A stretch of 64,000 bases of DNA from Allobaculum mucilyticum. Lineage in GTDB: Bacteria > Bacillota_I > Bacilli_A > Erysipelotrichales > Erysipelotrichaceae. Every line of letters begins with the position of its first letter. Position 1 is the stretch's first letter. Below, in pieces: positions 18,171 to 25,477 of the stretch. The translations under genes and the position numbers were made by a program. The stretch lies in contig NZ_CP078089.1 of assembly GCF_022701195.1 (NCBI RefSeq), positions 1,922,001 through 1,986,000 on the forward strand. The letters are read 5' to 3'. The notes below the pieces were generated by a model. That model had not been told where the DNA came from. It worked only from the letters and a program-made list of their open reading frames with translations, and ran no database searches.

Positions 18171-18218
18171 AGGTTTTGAATCTGGCATGCCCGTGCCGGG
18201 TTCAAAACCTTTTTGCTT
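18171..18218 (+). terminator. Terminator after the GH84 gene
   Basis: AGGTTTTGAA pairs with TTCAAAACCT around a 20-nt loop that itself can fold (GGCA/TGCC), followed by TTTT. Confidence 0.8.
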
Positions 18219-18242
18219 TCTAAAATTTTTTTTACAAAATAC

Positions 18243-18270
18243 TTGCAATCCCGATCAGCCATGATATTAT
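18243..18270 (+). promoter_or_regulatory. Promoter of tRNA-Glu copy 2
   Basis: TTGCAA at 18243-18248 and TATTAT at 18265-18270 with a 16-bp spacer, the same layout as the promoter of copy 1 although the surrounding sequence differs. Confidence 0.6.
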
Positions 18271-18308
18271 TAGTGAGCCTTAAGCGAAAGGCACACAGAA
18301 AAAAAGAT

Positions 18309-18384
18309 GGCGCGTTGGAGAAACGGTTAACTCATATGCCTTTCACGCATACATTCACGGGTTCGAATCCCGTACGCGTCACCA
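18309..18384 (+). tRNA. tRNA-Glu, anticodon TTC (copy 2)
   Basis: Identical over 76 nt to the copy at 13242-13317, including the encoded CCA. Its flanks differ from those of copy 1, so it is a separate functional gene and not part of a longer exact duplication. Confidence 0.96.
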
Positions 18385-18395
18385 TTTGAAGATTC

Positions 18396-18428
18396 AGCCT
18401 CCGGAGCAGATCCGGAGGCTTTTATTAT
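18396..18428 (+). terminator. Terminator after tRNA-Glu copy 2
   Basis: AGCCTCCGGA, loop GCAGA, TCCGGAGGCT, then a T-rich tail. Confidence 0.88.
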
Positions 18429-18580
18429 GTTTCTGAAATTGATATGGAAAGAAAGTCACATGCTTGGGCTGAATTCGGATCCAGCCGGAAGAATTGCAGT
18501 GCAGATCGAGAATGTCCTGTTTCAGAAATGTGGGACAGTTATGGAAAATCTCAAAAATGCTGTAGTGAAAGCAAAAATGT

Positions 18581-18609
18581 TTGCATTTAGAGGAAAAACG
18601 GCATAGAAT
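18581..18609 (+). promoter_or_regulatory. Promoter of rplK-rplA
   Basis: TTGCAT at 18581-18586 and TAGAAT at 18604-18609 with a 17-bp spacer. Transcription would start near 18616, so the L1-binding structure lies at the very 5' end of the mRNA. The stretch 18429-18580 shows no other feature. Confidence 0.65.
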
Positions 18610-18616
18610 TTCCAAG

Positions 18617-18659
18617 CATGCGTGGGAGGACGGCTACATCAGTCCGTAAACCACTGCAT
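18617..18659 (+). promoter_or_regulatory. Ribosomal protein L1 binding leader
   Basis: GTGG (18622-18625) pairs with CCAC (18651-18654) and ACGG (18630-18633) with CCGT (18644-18647), enclosing an asymmetric internal loop GAGG against AAA. Outer bases ATGC/GCAT extend the stem. This matches the known L1 recognition fold in rplK-rplA leaders and its 23S rRNA mimic. L1 made from rplA would repress its own operon. Confidence 0.7.
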
Positions 18660-18686
18660 AAGACCAAACAGGAGGAGTGTCTTATG
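18657..18686 (+). promoter_or_regulatory. Start-codon hairpin of rplK
   Basis: CATAAGAC (18657-18664) is perfectly complementary to GTCTTATG (18679-18686). The stem buries the ATG, and the Shine-Dalgarno GGAGGAG is in the loop. Its 5' arm overlaps the outer bases (GCAT) of the L1-binding stem, so the two folds could exclude each other. Confidence 0.45.
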
Positions 18687-19112
18687 GCTAAGAAAAAGAA
18701 AAAGATCACTAAGATCGTAAAACTCCAGTTTCCTGCAGGCGGAGCTAAACCAGGTCCAGGTCTTGCAGGTGTTGGAATCAACATGCCTCAGTTCTGCTCG
18801 GCATTCAACGATGCAACTAAAGAGCGCAGAGGCGACATCGTACCAGTAGTTATCACTGCGTACGAAGACAAGAGCTTCGACTTCGTTCTGAAGACGACTC
18901 CGGCTGCTCAGATGATCAAAAAGGCAGCTGGCGTAGCTAAAGCTTCCGGCGACCAGAAACAGACTGCCGGATCGATCACAGTTGATCAGCTTAAAGAAAT
19001 TGCTGAATACAAGATGCCTGACCTCAACGCAAACGATGTTGAGGCTGCAATGAAAATCGTTGCTGGTACCGCTAAAAACATGGGTATCAAGGTTACAGGA
19101 TACGAAGGATAA
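18684..19112 (+). CDS. rplK: 50S ribosomal protein L11
   Basis: 142 residues, full length. L11 binds the GTPase-associated region of 23S rRNA and carries the proline-rich [14 protein letters not shown] linker near its N-terminus. ATG at 18684 follows AGGAGGAG; an in-frame ATG at 18618 would start inside the L1-binding leader and add 22 residues not found in the family. secE and nusG, usually just upstream, are replaced here by tRNA-Glu and the GH84 gene. rplA follows after 14 bp. Confidence 0.97.
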   Translation: MAKKKKKITKIVKLQFPAGGAKPGPGLAGVGINMPQFCSAFNDATKERRGDIVPVVITAYEDKSFDFVLKTTPAAQMIKKAAGVAKASGDQKQTAGSITVDQLKEIAEYKMPDLNANDVEAAMKIVAGTAKNMGIKVTGYEG

Positions 19113-19126
19113 GGAGGAGAGAGACA

Positions 19127-19810
19127 ATGGCAAAAACAAGCAAACGTTACAAAGCGGCCAAAGAACAGATCGACCGCTCCAAAGTTTACACCGTTGAAGA
19201 AGCTGTTGATCTGGCTAAAAAAGCCAGCTCCGCCAAGTTTGACGAAACTGTAGAAGTTTCCTTCAACCTGAACGTTGACCCGCGTCACGCTGATCAGCAG
19301 ATCCGTGGTGCTATGGTTCTGCCTAACGGCACTGGCAAATCCCAGACTGTTGCTGTTGTTGCTGAAGGCGACAAAGCAAAAGAAGCTGAGGAAGCAGGAG
19401 CAGATTACGTTGGAAGCGACGAACTGATCCAGAAAATTCAGGGTGGCTGGTTCGACTTTGATGTCCTGATCGCTACTCCGAACATGATGGGCAAACTCGG
19501 CCGTCTTGGTCGTATTCTCGGCCCGAAAGGCCTCATGCCTAACCCAAAAACCGGTACGGTCACAATGGATCTTGCCAACGCTGTTAACGAAGTTAAAAAA
19601 GGTAAAATCACTTACCGTGTTGACAAAGCCGGCAATATCAATGTCCTGATTGGCAAAGTATCCTTTGAAAATGACAAACTCGTTGAAAACTTCAACGCTA
19701 TTTATGATGTCATCAAAAAGGCTCGTCCTTCCAAAGTCAAAGGTACTTACATGAAGAACCTCGTGCTTTCCACAACGATGGGTCCTGGTATCCACGTTGA
19801 AATCAAGTAA
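19127..19810 (+). CDS. rplA: 50S ribosomal protein L1
   Basis: 227 residues, the usual length. L1 forms the mobile L1 stalk that helps release E-site tRNA, and is the translational repressor of this operon. The family core [20 protein letters not shown] is present. It starts after AAGGAGGAG and follows rplK by 14 bp. A 195-bp gap with the L10 leader separates it from rplJ. Confidence 0.97.
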   Translation: MAKTSKRYKAAKEQIDRSKVYTVEEAVDLAKKASSAKFDETVEVSFNLNVDPRHADQQIRGAMVLPNGTGKSQTVAVVAEGDKAKEAEEAGADYVGSDELIQKIQGGWFDFDVLIATPNMMGKLGRLGRILGPKGLMPNPKTGTVTMDLANAVNEVKKGKITYRVDKAGNINVLIGKVSFENDKLVENFNAIYDVIKKARPSKVKGTYMKNLVLSTTMGPGIHVEIK

Positions 19811-19863
19811 GCACGGCTTCTGATTGACAACGGGCGAACAGCCCTTTAAGATTTTGATTGTTT

Positions 19864-19966
19864 CAATATTCCAAAGACAGCAACTGCTCAAAGCTTAATT
19901 CGTTGCCGAGGGATTGACCGCATTTTTACTATGCCGATCAAGCCCGCTCAAGCGGGCTTTCTCTTT
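19864..19966 (+). promoter_or_regulatory. L10 leader with attenuator, upstream of rplJ-rplL
   Basis: The segment AGACAGCAACTGC ... GTTGCCGAGG (about 19875-19911) resembles the conserved L10-binding kink-turn leader of Firmicutes. It is followed by an intrinsic terminator at 19941-19966: AGCCCGC, loop TCAA, GCGGGCT, then TTCTCTTT. Excess L10/L12 complex would favour termination before rplJ. Confidence 0.65.
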
Positions 19967-20005
19967 GAATATTGATGCAATATACAGAAAGTAGAGGAAA
20001 CCTCA

Positions 20006-20527
20006 ATGAACAAAGACATCCTTGCTCAAAAGGAGAAAGATGTTGCTGATCTGTCGAAAAAGATTTCCGACTCTAGTTCTGTTGTCGTTGTCGAATATCG
20101 CGGCCTGAGCGTAGCAGACATCACTGAATTGCGTCATCTGCTCCGCAAAGAAGACGTCGAGATGAAGGTTTACAAAAACACCATCGCTCGCCGTGCTGCG
20201 GATTCACTGAGTCTCTCCGGAATCGATGCTGCACTGACCGGACCGAACGCACTTGTTTTCGGTAAAGATCAGGTTGCACCAGCTCGCGTCCTTGCAGACT
20301 TTGCCAAAACACACGACAAACTGGTTCTCAAGAGCGGAATTGTCGATGGAGCTGTCGTTGACGAAGCAACCATCAAAACACTGGCAAGCCTTCCAAACAA
20401 AGAAGGAATGCTCGCTAAATTTGCATCTACTTTAAATGCACCTGTTATCAAGTTCGCGCTCACCATTAAAGCTCTTGCTGAGAAAAAGGGCGGCGCAAAC
20501 GAAGCCCCTGCAGAAGCTGCAGAGTAA
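20006..20527 (+). CDS. rplJ: 50S ribosomal protein L10
   Basis: 173 residues. L10 anchors the L7/L12 stalk to 23S rRNA. The N-terminal RNA-binding part contains VVVEYRGLSVADITELRHLL, typical of the family, and the C-terminal helix that binds L12 dimers is present, ending in an alanine- and glutamate-rich tail. AGAGGA precedes the ATG. It is 18 bp from rplL and is controlled by the leader and attenuator just upstream. Confidence 0.97.
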   Translation: MNKDILAQKEKDVADLSKKISDSSSVVVVEYRGLSVADITELRHLLRKEDVEMKVYKNTIARRAADSLSLSGIDAALTGPNALVFGKDQVAPARVLADFAKTHDKLVLKSGIVDGAVVDEATIKTLASLPNKEGMLAKFASTLNAPVIKFALTIKALAEKKGGANEAPAEAAE

Positions 20528-20545
20528 CCATGGAGGAAATTAAAA

Positions 20546-20917
20546 ATGGCTAAACTTACCCAGGATGAAATCCTTGCTTACCTCGAGGAAGCAACCATTC
20601 TTGAACTGAACGACCTTGTAAAAGCAATCGAAGACAAATTCGGTGTTGTTGCAGCTGCTGCTGTAGCTGGACCTGCTGTTGCTGCTGAAGACACAAACAA
20701 TGAGCCTTCCGAAGTAACTGTAACTATGACCAACGTTGGCGGAACCAAAGTTGCTGTCATCAAAGCTGTACGTGAGATCACTGGTCTCGGCCTGATCGAT
20801 GCGAAGAAACTCGTTGACGCTGTTCCGGCAGTTATCAAAGAGAATATCGCTCCTGAAGAAGCTGACAAGATCAAAGAAAAACTCATGGAAGCTGGCGCTA
20901 CTGTCGAAGTTAAGTAA
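20546..20917 (+). CDS. rplL: 50S ribosomal protein L7/L12
   Basis: 123 residues. Acidic stalk protein that recruits translation factors. N-terminal dimer domain, alanine- and valine-rich hinge (about 35-52) and C-terminal domain with the conserved KTTLGLIDAKKLVD-type helix (here TGLGLIDAKKLVD). GGAGG precedes the ATG. A strong terminator follows at 20953, so this transcript ends here. rpoB and rpoC do not follow as they do in most bacteria. Confidence 0.97.
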   Translation: MAKLTQDEILAYLEEATILELNDLVKAIEDKFGVVAAAAVAGPAVAAEDTNNEPSEVTVTMTNVGGTKVAVIKAVREITGLGLIDAKKLVDAVPAVIKENIAPEEADKIKEKLMEAGATVEVK

Positions 20918-20952
20918 GTCTTCTCAGAAAAACTTTCAGAAATCTCAAACAC

Positions 20953-20987
20953 AAAAGAGCCGTGGCGAAAACGCTGCGGCTTTTCTT
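20953..20987 (+). terminator. Terminator after rplL
   Basis: AGCCGTGGCG, loop AAAA, CGCTGCGGCT, then TTTCTT. The 98 bp from here to the IS4 copy at 21086 hold nothing else recognisable. Confidence 0.85.
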
Positions 20988-21085
20988 ATGCAGTTCTATT
21001 TAAAAATGACTGACAATCTGGCTGCTTGCCGAGCGCCAGTTTTGTGACGCCAGAGAACGAAAACGTGTCAATAAGAAAAAATGGC

Positions 21086-22745
21086 AATGTCATTAAGTTT
21101 AGTTGATTGAGGCCTTTCCTCCTTGATTGGAGGAGGTCTCTTTTCTTTGTCTTTTTCTTAGCAGAACATATCGGTTATTTGTTTGTAATATTCGGTTTTT
21201 CGGGAATATCAGGTTGTTTTATAACTCAAATCGTGCGGCCGCTTCGCGGCCCGTTAAGTGACGGAAAGGAAAATCTTATGCCCTCACTTAACACATTCTG
21301 CAACCTGCAGTCGGCTGCTCTCAAGCGCTTCATCAAAGAAGAAGCATCAATTCTGACAATCTGCTCCACCCGGATTCTGACTTCTCTCGCTCCCGCAGGC
21401 TTTCCGCTGTCGATCTGGCAGCCGTGGCCTACCAGACGGAAGATCGCTCGATCAACCGATCTCTTCCCATTCTTCCTGATTCTCTGTCCGACGTTTCTTT
21501 ATCTGCCATTTCCCAGGGCAGACAGAAAATCAGGTTCTTGCTTTACTCTCACGTCTTCTATCGCATGAACGATTTGTTCTCTTCGGAGGATGACAAAACG
21601 TTTCATGGATGGCGACTATTGAGCGTCGACGGTTCTGAACTATCAGTCAGCTCCGATGGGAATGACATGTCTACCTATGGCGGATCGAAAAAGGGATCCA
21701 AGCACCATTTTTACCTTGCGAATCCGCTGTATGACGTGCTCAACCATGTTTATCTCGATCTGGTGATGCAGCCAGGTTCTCAGAAGAACGAGGACTCAGC
21801 TTTTCTGGAGCTGGCTCAGCGATACGAAGGAGAAAAGGCGATCTTCATTTGCGACAGAGGCTATGAAGCGCTTATGACTTTCTATCGTCTGAATCAGACC
21901 GATAAGCATTTCGTCATCCGAATCAAGGACGAATCTTCCTCTACCAGTATTCTGAAGCACTATCCAACACCAGATACTGAAGAATATGACATTCCATTCG
22001 ATGTGACTTTGACGTGTAAAACAACTCCCATGTCAAGGCAAACTGGGAAACCTACAAATACATCTCGTCCTATTCAAAACATCCGGAATTCCAGAATGGA
22101 GTGACTGAACTGCCGCTCCACGGCAGAGTCGTACGCTATAAAACGGTCTGCGAAGGGATTGAGTCTTTCATCACACTTTTACCAACCTGCCGTTTGATGA
22201 ATTCACCACCGAGGATCTCTGTGAAATCTACCGACTCCGCTGGCAAATTGAGCTCTCGTATCGAGATATCAAAGAGCGGATTGGACTGAAGGATGTGCAT
22301 GGACGCAAGAAGGAACTGGTCATTGGAGAAGTCTTCGCGAAAATGACGCTCTACAACCTGTATTCCCGGATCAGAAACAAGGTTGAAAACAGTCAGAATT
22401 CGCTGAACGCTGCCGAAATGCCATGAAGAGGAAGTGGAACAGAAGGCAGATTACGCATTTCTGATCACTGCGGTTCACGCGTTTCTATGGGACAGCGGAG
22501 TTTATACCGCAGACAAGCTGATCAATTTGATCCTTCATAAGACGCAGTCCGTTCGTCCAGGGCGAGCGGATAAGCGCAAAAAGAAGCGCTGACCAAAAGT
22601 TCTGAGAATCGAGAAAGCCACCAGGTGATTTTTTAAACAGGTAAATAATCACCCTTTCGTCGTGCTCGACAGAAATCTGGACGCCAAAAATCACATGTAA
22701 GCTTAACGTTTGAGTGGACCTACCTTATCTAACTTAATGACATTG
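21086..22745 (+). mobile_element. IS4-family insertion sequence, copy 2 (transposase frame broken)
   Basis: 1660 bp, same CAATGTCATTAAGTT inverted repeats as copy 1, flanked by a perfect 9-bp duplication AAAAAATGG (21077-21085 and 22746-22754). It is 13 bp shorter than copy 1; nearly all differences are one-base losses in homopolymer runs, plus a few substitutions. It was inserted beside the poly-A/T tract of the terminator of the minus-strand 6S-like RNA. Confidence 0.93.
21278..22592 (+). pseudogene. IS4-family transposase, broken by several one-base deletions
   Basis: Near-identical to the intact gene at 11491-12810. Compared with it, single bases are missing from CC near 21346, AAAAA near 22020, TTTTT near 22178, GG near 22396 and GGG near 22437. 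The frame is split into pieces; the largest open piece, 21424-22104, covers the first two catalytic aspartates. As every loss shortens a run of identical bases, base-calling or polishing error in a repeated element is as likely as true decay. Confidence 0.85.
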
Positions 22746-22756
22746 AAAAAATGGGT

Positions 22757-22784
22757 AAAAAAAAAGGACCGGATCACTCCGGTC
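22757..22784 (-). terminator. Terminator of the 6S-like RNA
   Basis: On the minus strand GACCGGA, loop GTGA, TCCGGTC, then C and nine T. Confidence 0.88.
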
Positions 22785-22949
22785 ACCCAAGAAACGAGAT
22801 TTTTGCCTGTTGTATATCCAGGTGGGTTTTCTGTCTTTACATTCAGGATACCGATGCCTCTCGCAAGCAAGAGATAACGGTCTTCGACATGTGTAAAAAG
22901 CATCCGAAATCCCATATCTCAAGTGTAGGAAAAATGTAATTCCTTGAGC
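22757..22949 (-). ncRNA. ssrS: 6S-like structured RNA with own promoter and terminator
   Basis: No protein frame explains this unit. On the minus strand a near-consensus promoter places the start at 22949. The first ten bases GCTCAAGGAA pair with TTTCTTGGGT (22794-22785), closing a rod of about 165 nt. Inside, GGGATTTC/GAAAACCC, TTTACA/TGTAAA, ACCG/CGGT and a terminal CTCTTGC/GCGAGAG stem alternate with internal loops, and a large open bubble lies next to the closing stem. A terminator with nine T follows at once. Size and rod-with-bubble shape fit 6S RNA, which binds the housekeeping RNA polymerase. The assignment rests on shape, not on recognised sequence. Confidence 0.5.
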
Positions 22950-22955
22950 GACTTC

Positions 22956-22984
22956 ATTATAGCAAAACACCATGAAGATGTCAG
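22956..22984 (-). promoter_or_regulatory. Strong promoter of the 6S-like RNA
   Basis: On the minus strand, CTGACA (22984-22979), a 17-bp spacer and perfect TATAAT (22961-22956). It is one base off the sigma-A consensus and among the strongest promoters in the window. Confidence 0.8.
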
Positions 22985-23010
22985 TCTGAGCCCGCTTTTT
23001 TGAAAGGCCG

Positions 23011-23151
23011 TTTCTGCGAATAAAATCGTGCAGTTTGGATTATAAAATACGGGCTTATGGATTGACGGAATGGATATTCCATCACCTGGTCAGAGCAGTG
23101 GAAAAGGAGTGCCAGCTGGTTGTCCGGATTAAGGAAGACGCATATGACTGA
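23011..23151 (+). pseudogene. Transposase remnant
   Basis: An open stretch without its own start encodes a segment (RAYGLTEWIFHHLV ... QLVVRIKEDAYD) resembling the region after the second catalytic aspartate of IS4-type transposases (compare DRGYEALMTFYRL ... HFVIRIKDE in the intact IS4 here). The expected aspartate is not present. Nothing else recognisable lies between 22985 and 23320. Confidence 0.3.
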
Positions 23152-23320
23152 CCCTCAGAAAGCAAATTGCCATTAATGAGAGGTGCTGCTCGGTAAGCCG
23201 CACTTCCGAAGGCTGGAAATATCCAAACAGATTGGAAATCTGAAGGATCCAAGAGGACAGATCAGCAGCAGAAAAACAGTAAGCGCTTATTTCTAGTGAA
23301 TAAAGCAGTTGGCTTTTTTA

Positions 23321-23335
23321 ATGAAAACGATAACA
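23321..23335 (+). promoter_or_regulatory. CcpA cre box upstream of the lipoprotein gene
   Basis: ATGAAAACGATAACA fits WTGNAANCGNWWNCW at all fixed positions. It lies about 52 bp upstream of the -35, a distance at which CcpA can activate, and 114 bp before the start codon. Confidence 0.6.
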
Positions 23336-23388
23336 TTAGTAAACCTAATTATGATACACTGTAATAGATAAAATGTTAAGTATATTTT

Positions 23389-23417
23389 GATGACATCTTA
23401 AAAAAGATCTCTATAAT
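23389..23417 (+). promoter_or_regulatory. Promoter of the lipoprotein gene
   Basis: Perfect -10 TATAAT at 23412-23417. The -35 is either GATGAC (23389-23394, 17-bp spacer) or TTGATG two bases earlier (19-bp spacer). A small inverted repeat ATCTT-AAAA-AAGAT lies between them and could bind a regulator. Confidence 0.6.
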
Positions 23418-23448
23418 AAGGACGAAATAAAAAAAGGAGATACTTAAC

Positions 23449-23931
23449 ATGAAAAACGTATTTAAGATTTTAGCTTCAGCAGTACTCGCGGCAGGACTTG
23501 CAGGATGCTCTGCTGCAGCCGGAGATACAGTAGATTTTGAGTCCGGCCAGGCAATTGTCGATGAATTTGGAAAACAGGATTTTACCGTTGAGAATTTCTC
23601 GAAATCTGAAGAAGGCCAAGTTTCATTTAAAGTTGCTGGTGAAAACGGCGGTGCAAATGTAAGAATTCAGAGCTTTGATTCAATCACAGAAGCACTCGAT
23701 CAGTACGATCAGACCAAAGCCGCAATGACACAGTCTGATTACTACATGATCGGCGAAAAAGAGAATGGCATGGGCAGCATGGCTGCATTCAACAACTCCA
23801 TTAACTATAACTATGCAATTGTGGCTTTTGATGCCAGAAGTAATACAATGGTCGTCGTCAGCGAAATTGCTCAGGACAATCTTGATGAAGTCTACGATGT
23901 TCTTGCACAGTACGGATTTGATTTTCAGTAA
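23449..23931 (+). CDS. Predicted lipoprotein of unknown function
   Basis: 160 residues. Lipoprotein signal peptide with lipobox LAGC, cysteine at position 20, so the protein is expected to be anchored on the outer face of the membrane. The mature part is acidic, with no domain I recognise; it has mixed alpha-beta character and two hydrophobic strands near the C-terminus (YAIVAFDARSNTMVVVSEIA). AAAGGAGA precedes the ATG. It is a single-gene unit with a strong promoter, a cre box and a terminator. Confidence 0.85.
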   Translation: MKNVFKILASAVLAAGLAGCSAAAGDTVDFESGQAIVDEFGKQDFTVENFSKSEEGQVSFKVAGENGGANVRIQSFDSITEALDQYDQTKAAMTQSDYYMIGEKENGMGSMAAFNNSINYNYAIVAFDARSNTMVVVSEIAQDNLDEVYDVLAQYGFDFQ

Positions 23932-23944
23932 CTTCCAGAATTGA

Positions 23945-23972
23945 AGAGCCCGCAATGCGGGCTTTTTCTTTT
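23945..23972 (+). terminator. Terminator after the lipoprotein gene
   Basis: AGCCCGC, loop AAT, GCGGGCT, then TTTTCTTTT. Confidence 0.88.
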
Positions 23973-24131
23973 GGAAGCCTGGAATTGTAATTGTTTGGCA
24001 AAGAGGCTTGCTGGCTGATCGGGCGTTCGGATGACTAAGAAATTCGCATGAGACATATCCTCAGAAACATGTTCTTTACGCTCAGACAATTGAGAGCTTG
24101 ATCGGATACAATGATTCGAGGAGGACGTGCC

Positions 24132-24800
24132 ATGAATTCTGCTCTCTGTGAATCTCAACTCAATGAATCAAAAAAGCCTGGTCTTCTGGTTGGTCTGCAG
24201 AATGTCAGTGTCGTGATCGATGAGAAAGTGATTCTTCGTGATCTTTCTTTGCAAATCTATACAGGGGACAGAATCGCACTGGTGGGTCCTTCAGGAATTG
24301 GAAAAAGCACATTGCTGAAAACAATTGCCGGTCTTCTTACTCCAGCAGAAGGAAAGATCAAGGTCTGCGGCAACGTATCTTTTGTGTTTGATGACAATAA
24401 GCTTTATCCGCTTCTGAGTGCTCTGGAAAACATTGAGCTCGGAGTAGACTTCTCGAGGGTCACTGGAAAAGAGCGAAAGAAAAAAGCTGCCCGCTGGGCA
24501 TCTGTATTCTCCTGTACGGCGTTTCTGCAGCAGAAGTGTCAGACTCTCTCTGCTGGTCAGAGAAAAAGAACGGCTCTTGCTAGGGCAATGATGAAAGAGC
24601 CACAGATCCTGCTGCTTGATGAGACGTTTCATGCACTGGATCCAGAGCTCCGGCTTGAGCTCATCGATGCGCTTCTGAAACTGCAGAAAGAGATGGGCTT
24701 TGCGATTGTCTTTGCTACACACGATCTTCGGGAAGTCGATCTGCTCCATGCAGATCTGCTGACGCTTGAAGAAACGGAAGAAGGGCGAAATAGCCTTTAG
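24132..24800 (+). CDS. ABC transporter ATP-binding protein, no partner permease nearby
   Basis: 222 residues. ATG at 24132 is chosen because GAGGAGG (24118-24124) is correctly spaced; an ATG at 24111 precedes it without a ribosome binding site. Walker A GPSGIGKST, a Q-loop region with FVFDDNKLYP, signature LSAGQRKRTALARAM, Walker B LLLDETFHALD and H-loop THD are all present, in the style of the nitrate/taurine importer ATPases (TauB/SsuB). The usual Walker B neighbour EPFSALD reads ETFHALD. No permease or binding protein adjoins it, so its substrate is unknown. Confidence 0.88.
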   Translation: MNSALCESQLNESKKPGLLVGLQNVSVVIDEKVILRDLSLQIYTGDRIALVGPSGIGKSTLLKTIAGLLTPAEGKIKVCGNVSFVFDDNKLYPLLSALENIELGVDFSRVTGKERKKKAARWASVFSCTAFLQQKCQTLSAGQRKRTALARAMMKEPQILLLDETFHALDPELRLELIDALLKLQKEMGFAIVFATHDLREVDLLHADLLTLEETEEGRNSL

Positions 24801-24897
24801 GCTGCGTGAAAGATGCTCTTGAATGCAGTGTGAAGACTCAATTTTCATTGAAAAACAGGTTTCATAAAACTTTCAGTATTTTCACAAATATTCCTTG

Positions 24898-24926
24898 TTG
24901 ACAGAAACCGGATGATCTAGTAAGTT
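24898..24926 (+). promoter_or_regulatory. Promoter of rpsL-rpsG-fusA
   Basis: Consensus -35 TTGACA at 24898-24903, 17-bp spacer, -10 TAAGTT at 24921-24926. Confidence 0.65.
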
Positions 24927-24939
24927 ATCAAAGCATGCG

Positions 24940-24959
24940 CGGGATTCTATCCCGTTTTT
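24940..24959 (+). terminator. Attenuator-like hairpin in the rpsL leader
   Basis: CGGGAT, loop TCT, ATCCCG, then TTTTT. It begins only about 7 nt after the expected transcription start and 76 bp before rpsL, so it could stop transcripts early. The CCCG arm is followed by AAAGGG, which offers an alternative pairing. Confidence 0.55.
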
Positions 24960-25035
24960 AAAGGGCGAATCGCGAACCACCCGGATTCGTTCGCATGAAA
25001 TTGGATACAAATTCAAGGAAAGACAAGGAGAAGAA

Positions 25036-25449
25036 ATGCCAACAATTAACCAGCTGATTCGTAAAGGCCGTAAGTCCAGCGAAAACATGTCGAAATCTCC
25101 GGCGCTGAACCGCGGCTACAACTCTCTGAAGTCCAGACCGACCAACCTGTCCAGCCCGCAGAAACGCGGTGTCTGCACCCGTGTCGGTACCATGACTCCA
25201 AAAAAACCGAACTCCGCACTTCGTAAATATGCCCGTGTTCGTCTGAGCAACGGCATGGAAGTTACTGCTTATATTCCCGGAATCGGTCACAACCTTCAGG
25301 AGCATTCGGTTGTCCTCATTCGCGGCGGCCGTGTTAAAGACCTCCCAGGTGTTCGTTACCACATCATCCGTGGAACTCTTGACTGCGCTGGCGTAAATGA
25401 TCGTCGTCAGAGCCGTTCGCTCTACGGAACAAAGAAACCTAAGAAATAA
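25036..25449 (+). CDS. rpsL: 30S ribosomal protein S12
   Basis: 137 residues. S12 lines the decoding centre. The conserved loop [11 protein letters not shown] contains the lysine linked to streptomycin response, and the second loop [14 protein letters not shown] is intact. AAGGAG precedes the ATG. First gene of the str cluster with rpsG 28 bp downstream. rpoC, which usually precedes this gene, is absent. Confidence 0.98.
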   Translation: MPTINQLIRKGRKSSENMSKSPALNRGYNSLKSRPTNLSSPQKRGVCTRVGTMTPKKPNSALRKYARVRLSNGMEVTAYIPGIGHNLQEHSVVLIRGGRVKDLPGVRYHIIRGTLDCAGVNDRRQSRSLYGTKKPKK

Positions 25450-25477
25450 AAAGTCAATCGTGAAAGGAGAATGAAAG

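Noticed and set aside
13242-18384. Integrative element between the two tRNA-Glu genes
   Set aside because: Only one glycosidase gene lies inside, with no integrase, excisionase or partial tRNA end; both tRNAs are complete with own signals.
22751-22939. 62-codon plus-strand frame downstream of IS4 copy 2
   Set aside because: It lies over the antisense of the 6S-like RNA and its terminator, and has no ribosome binding site.
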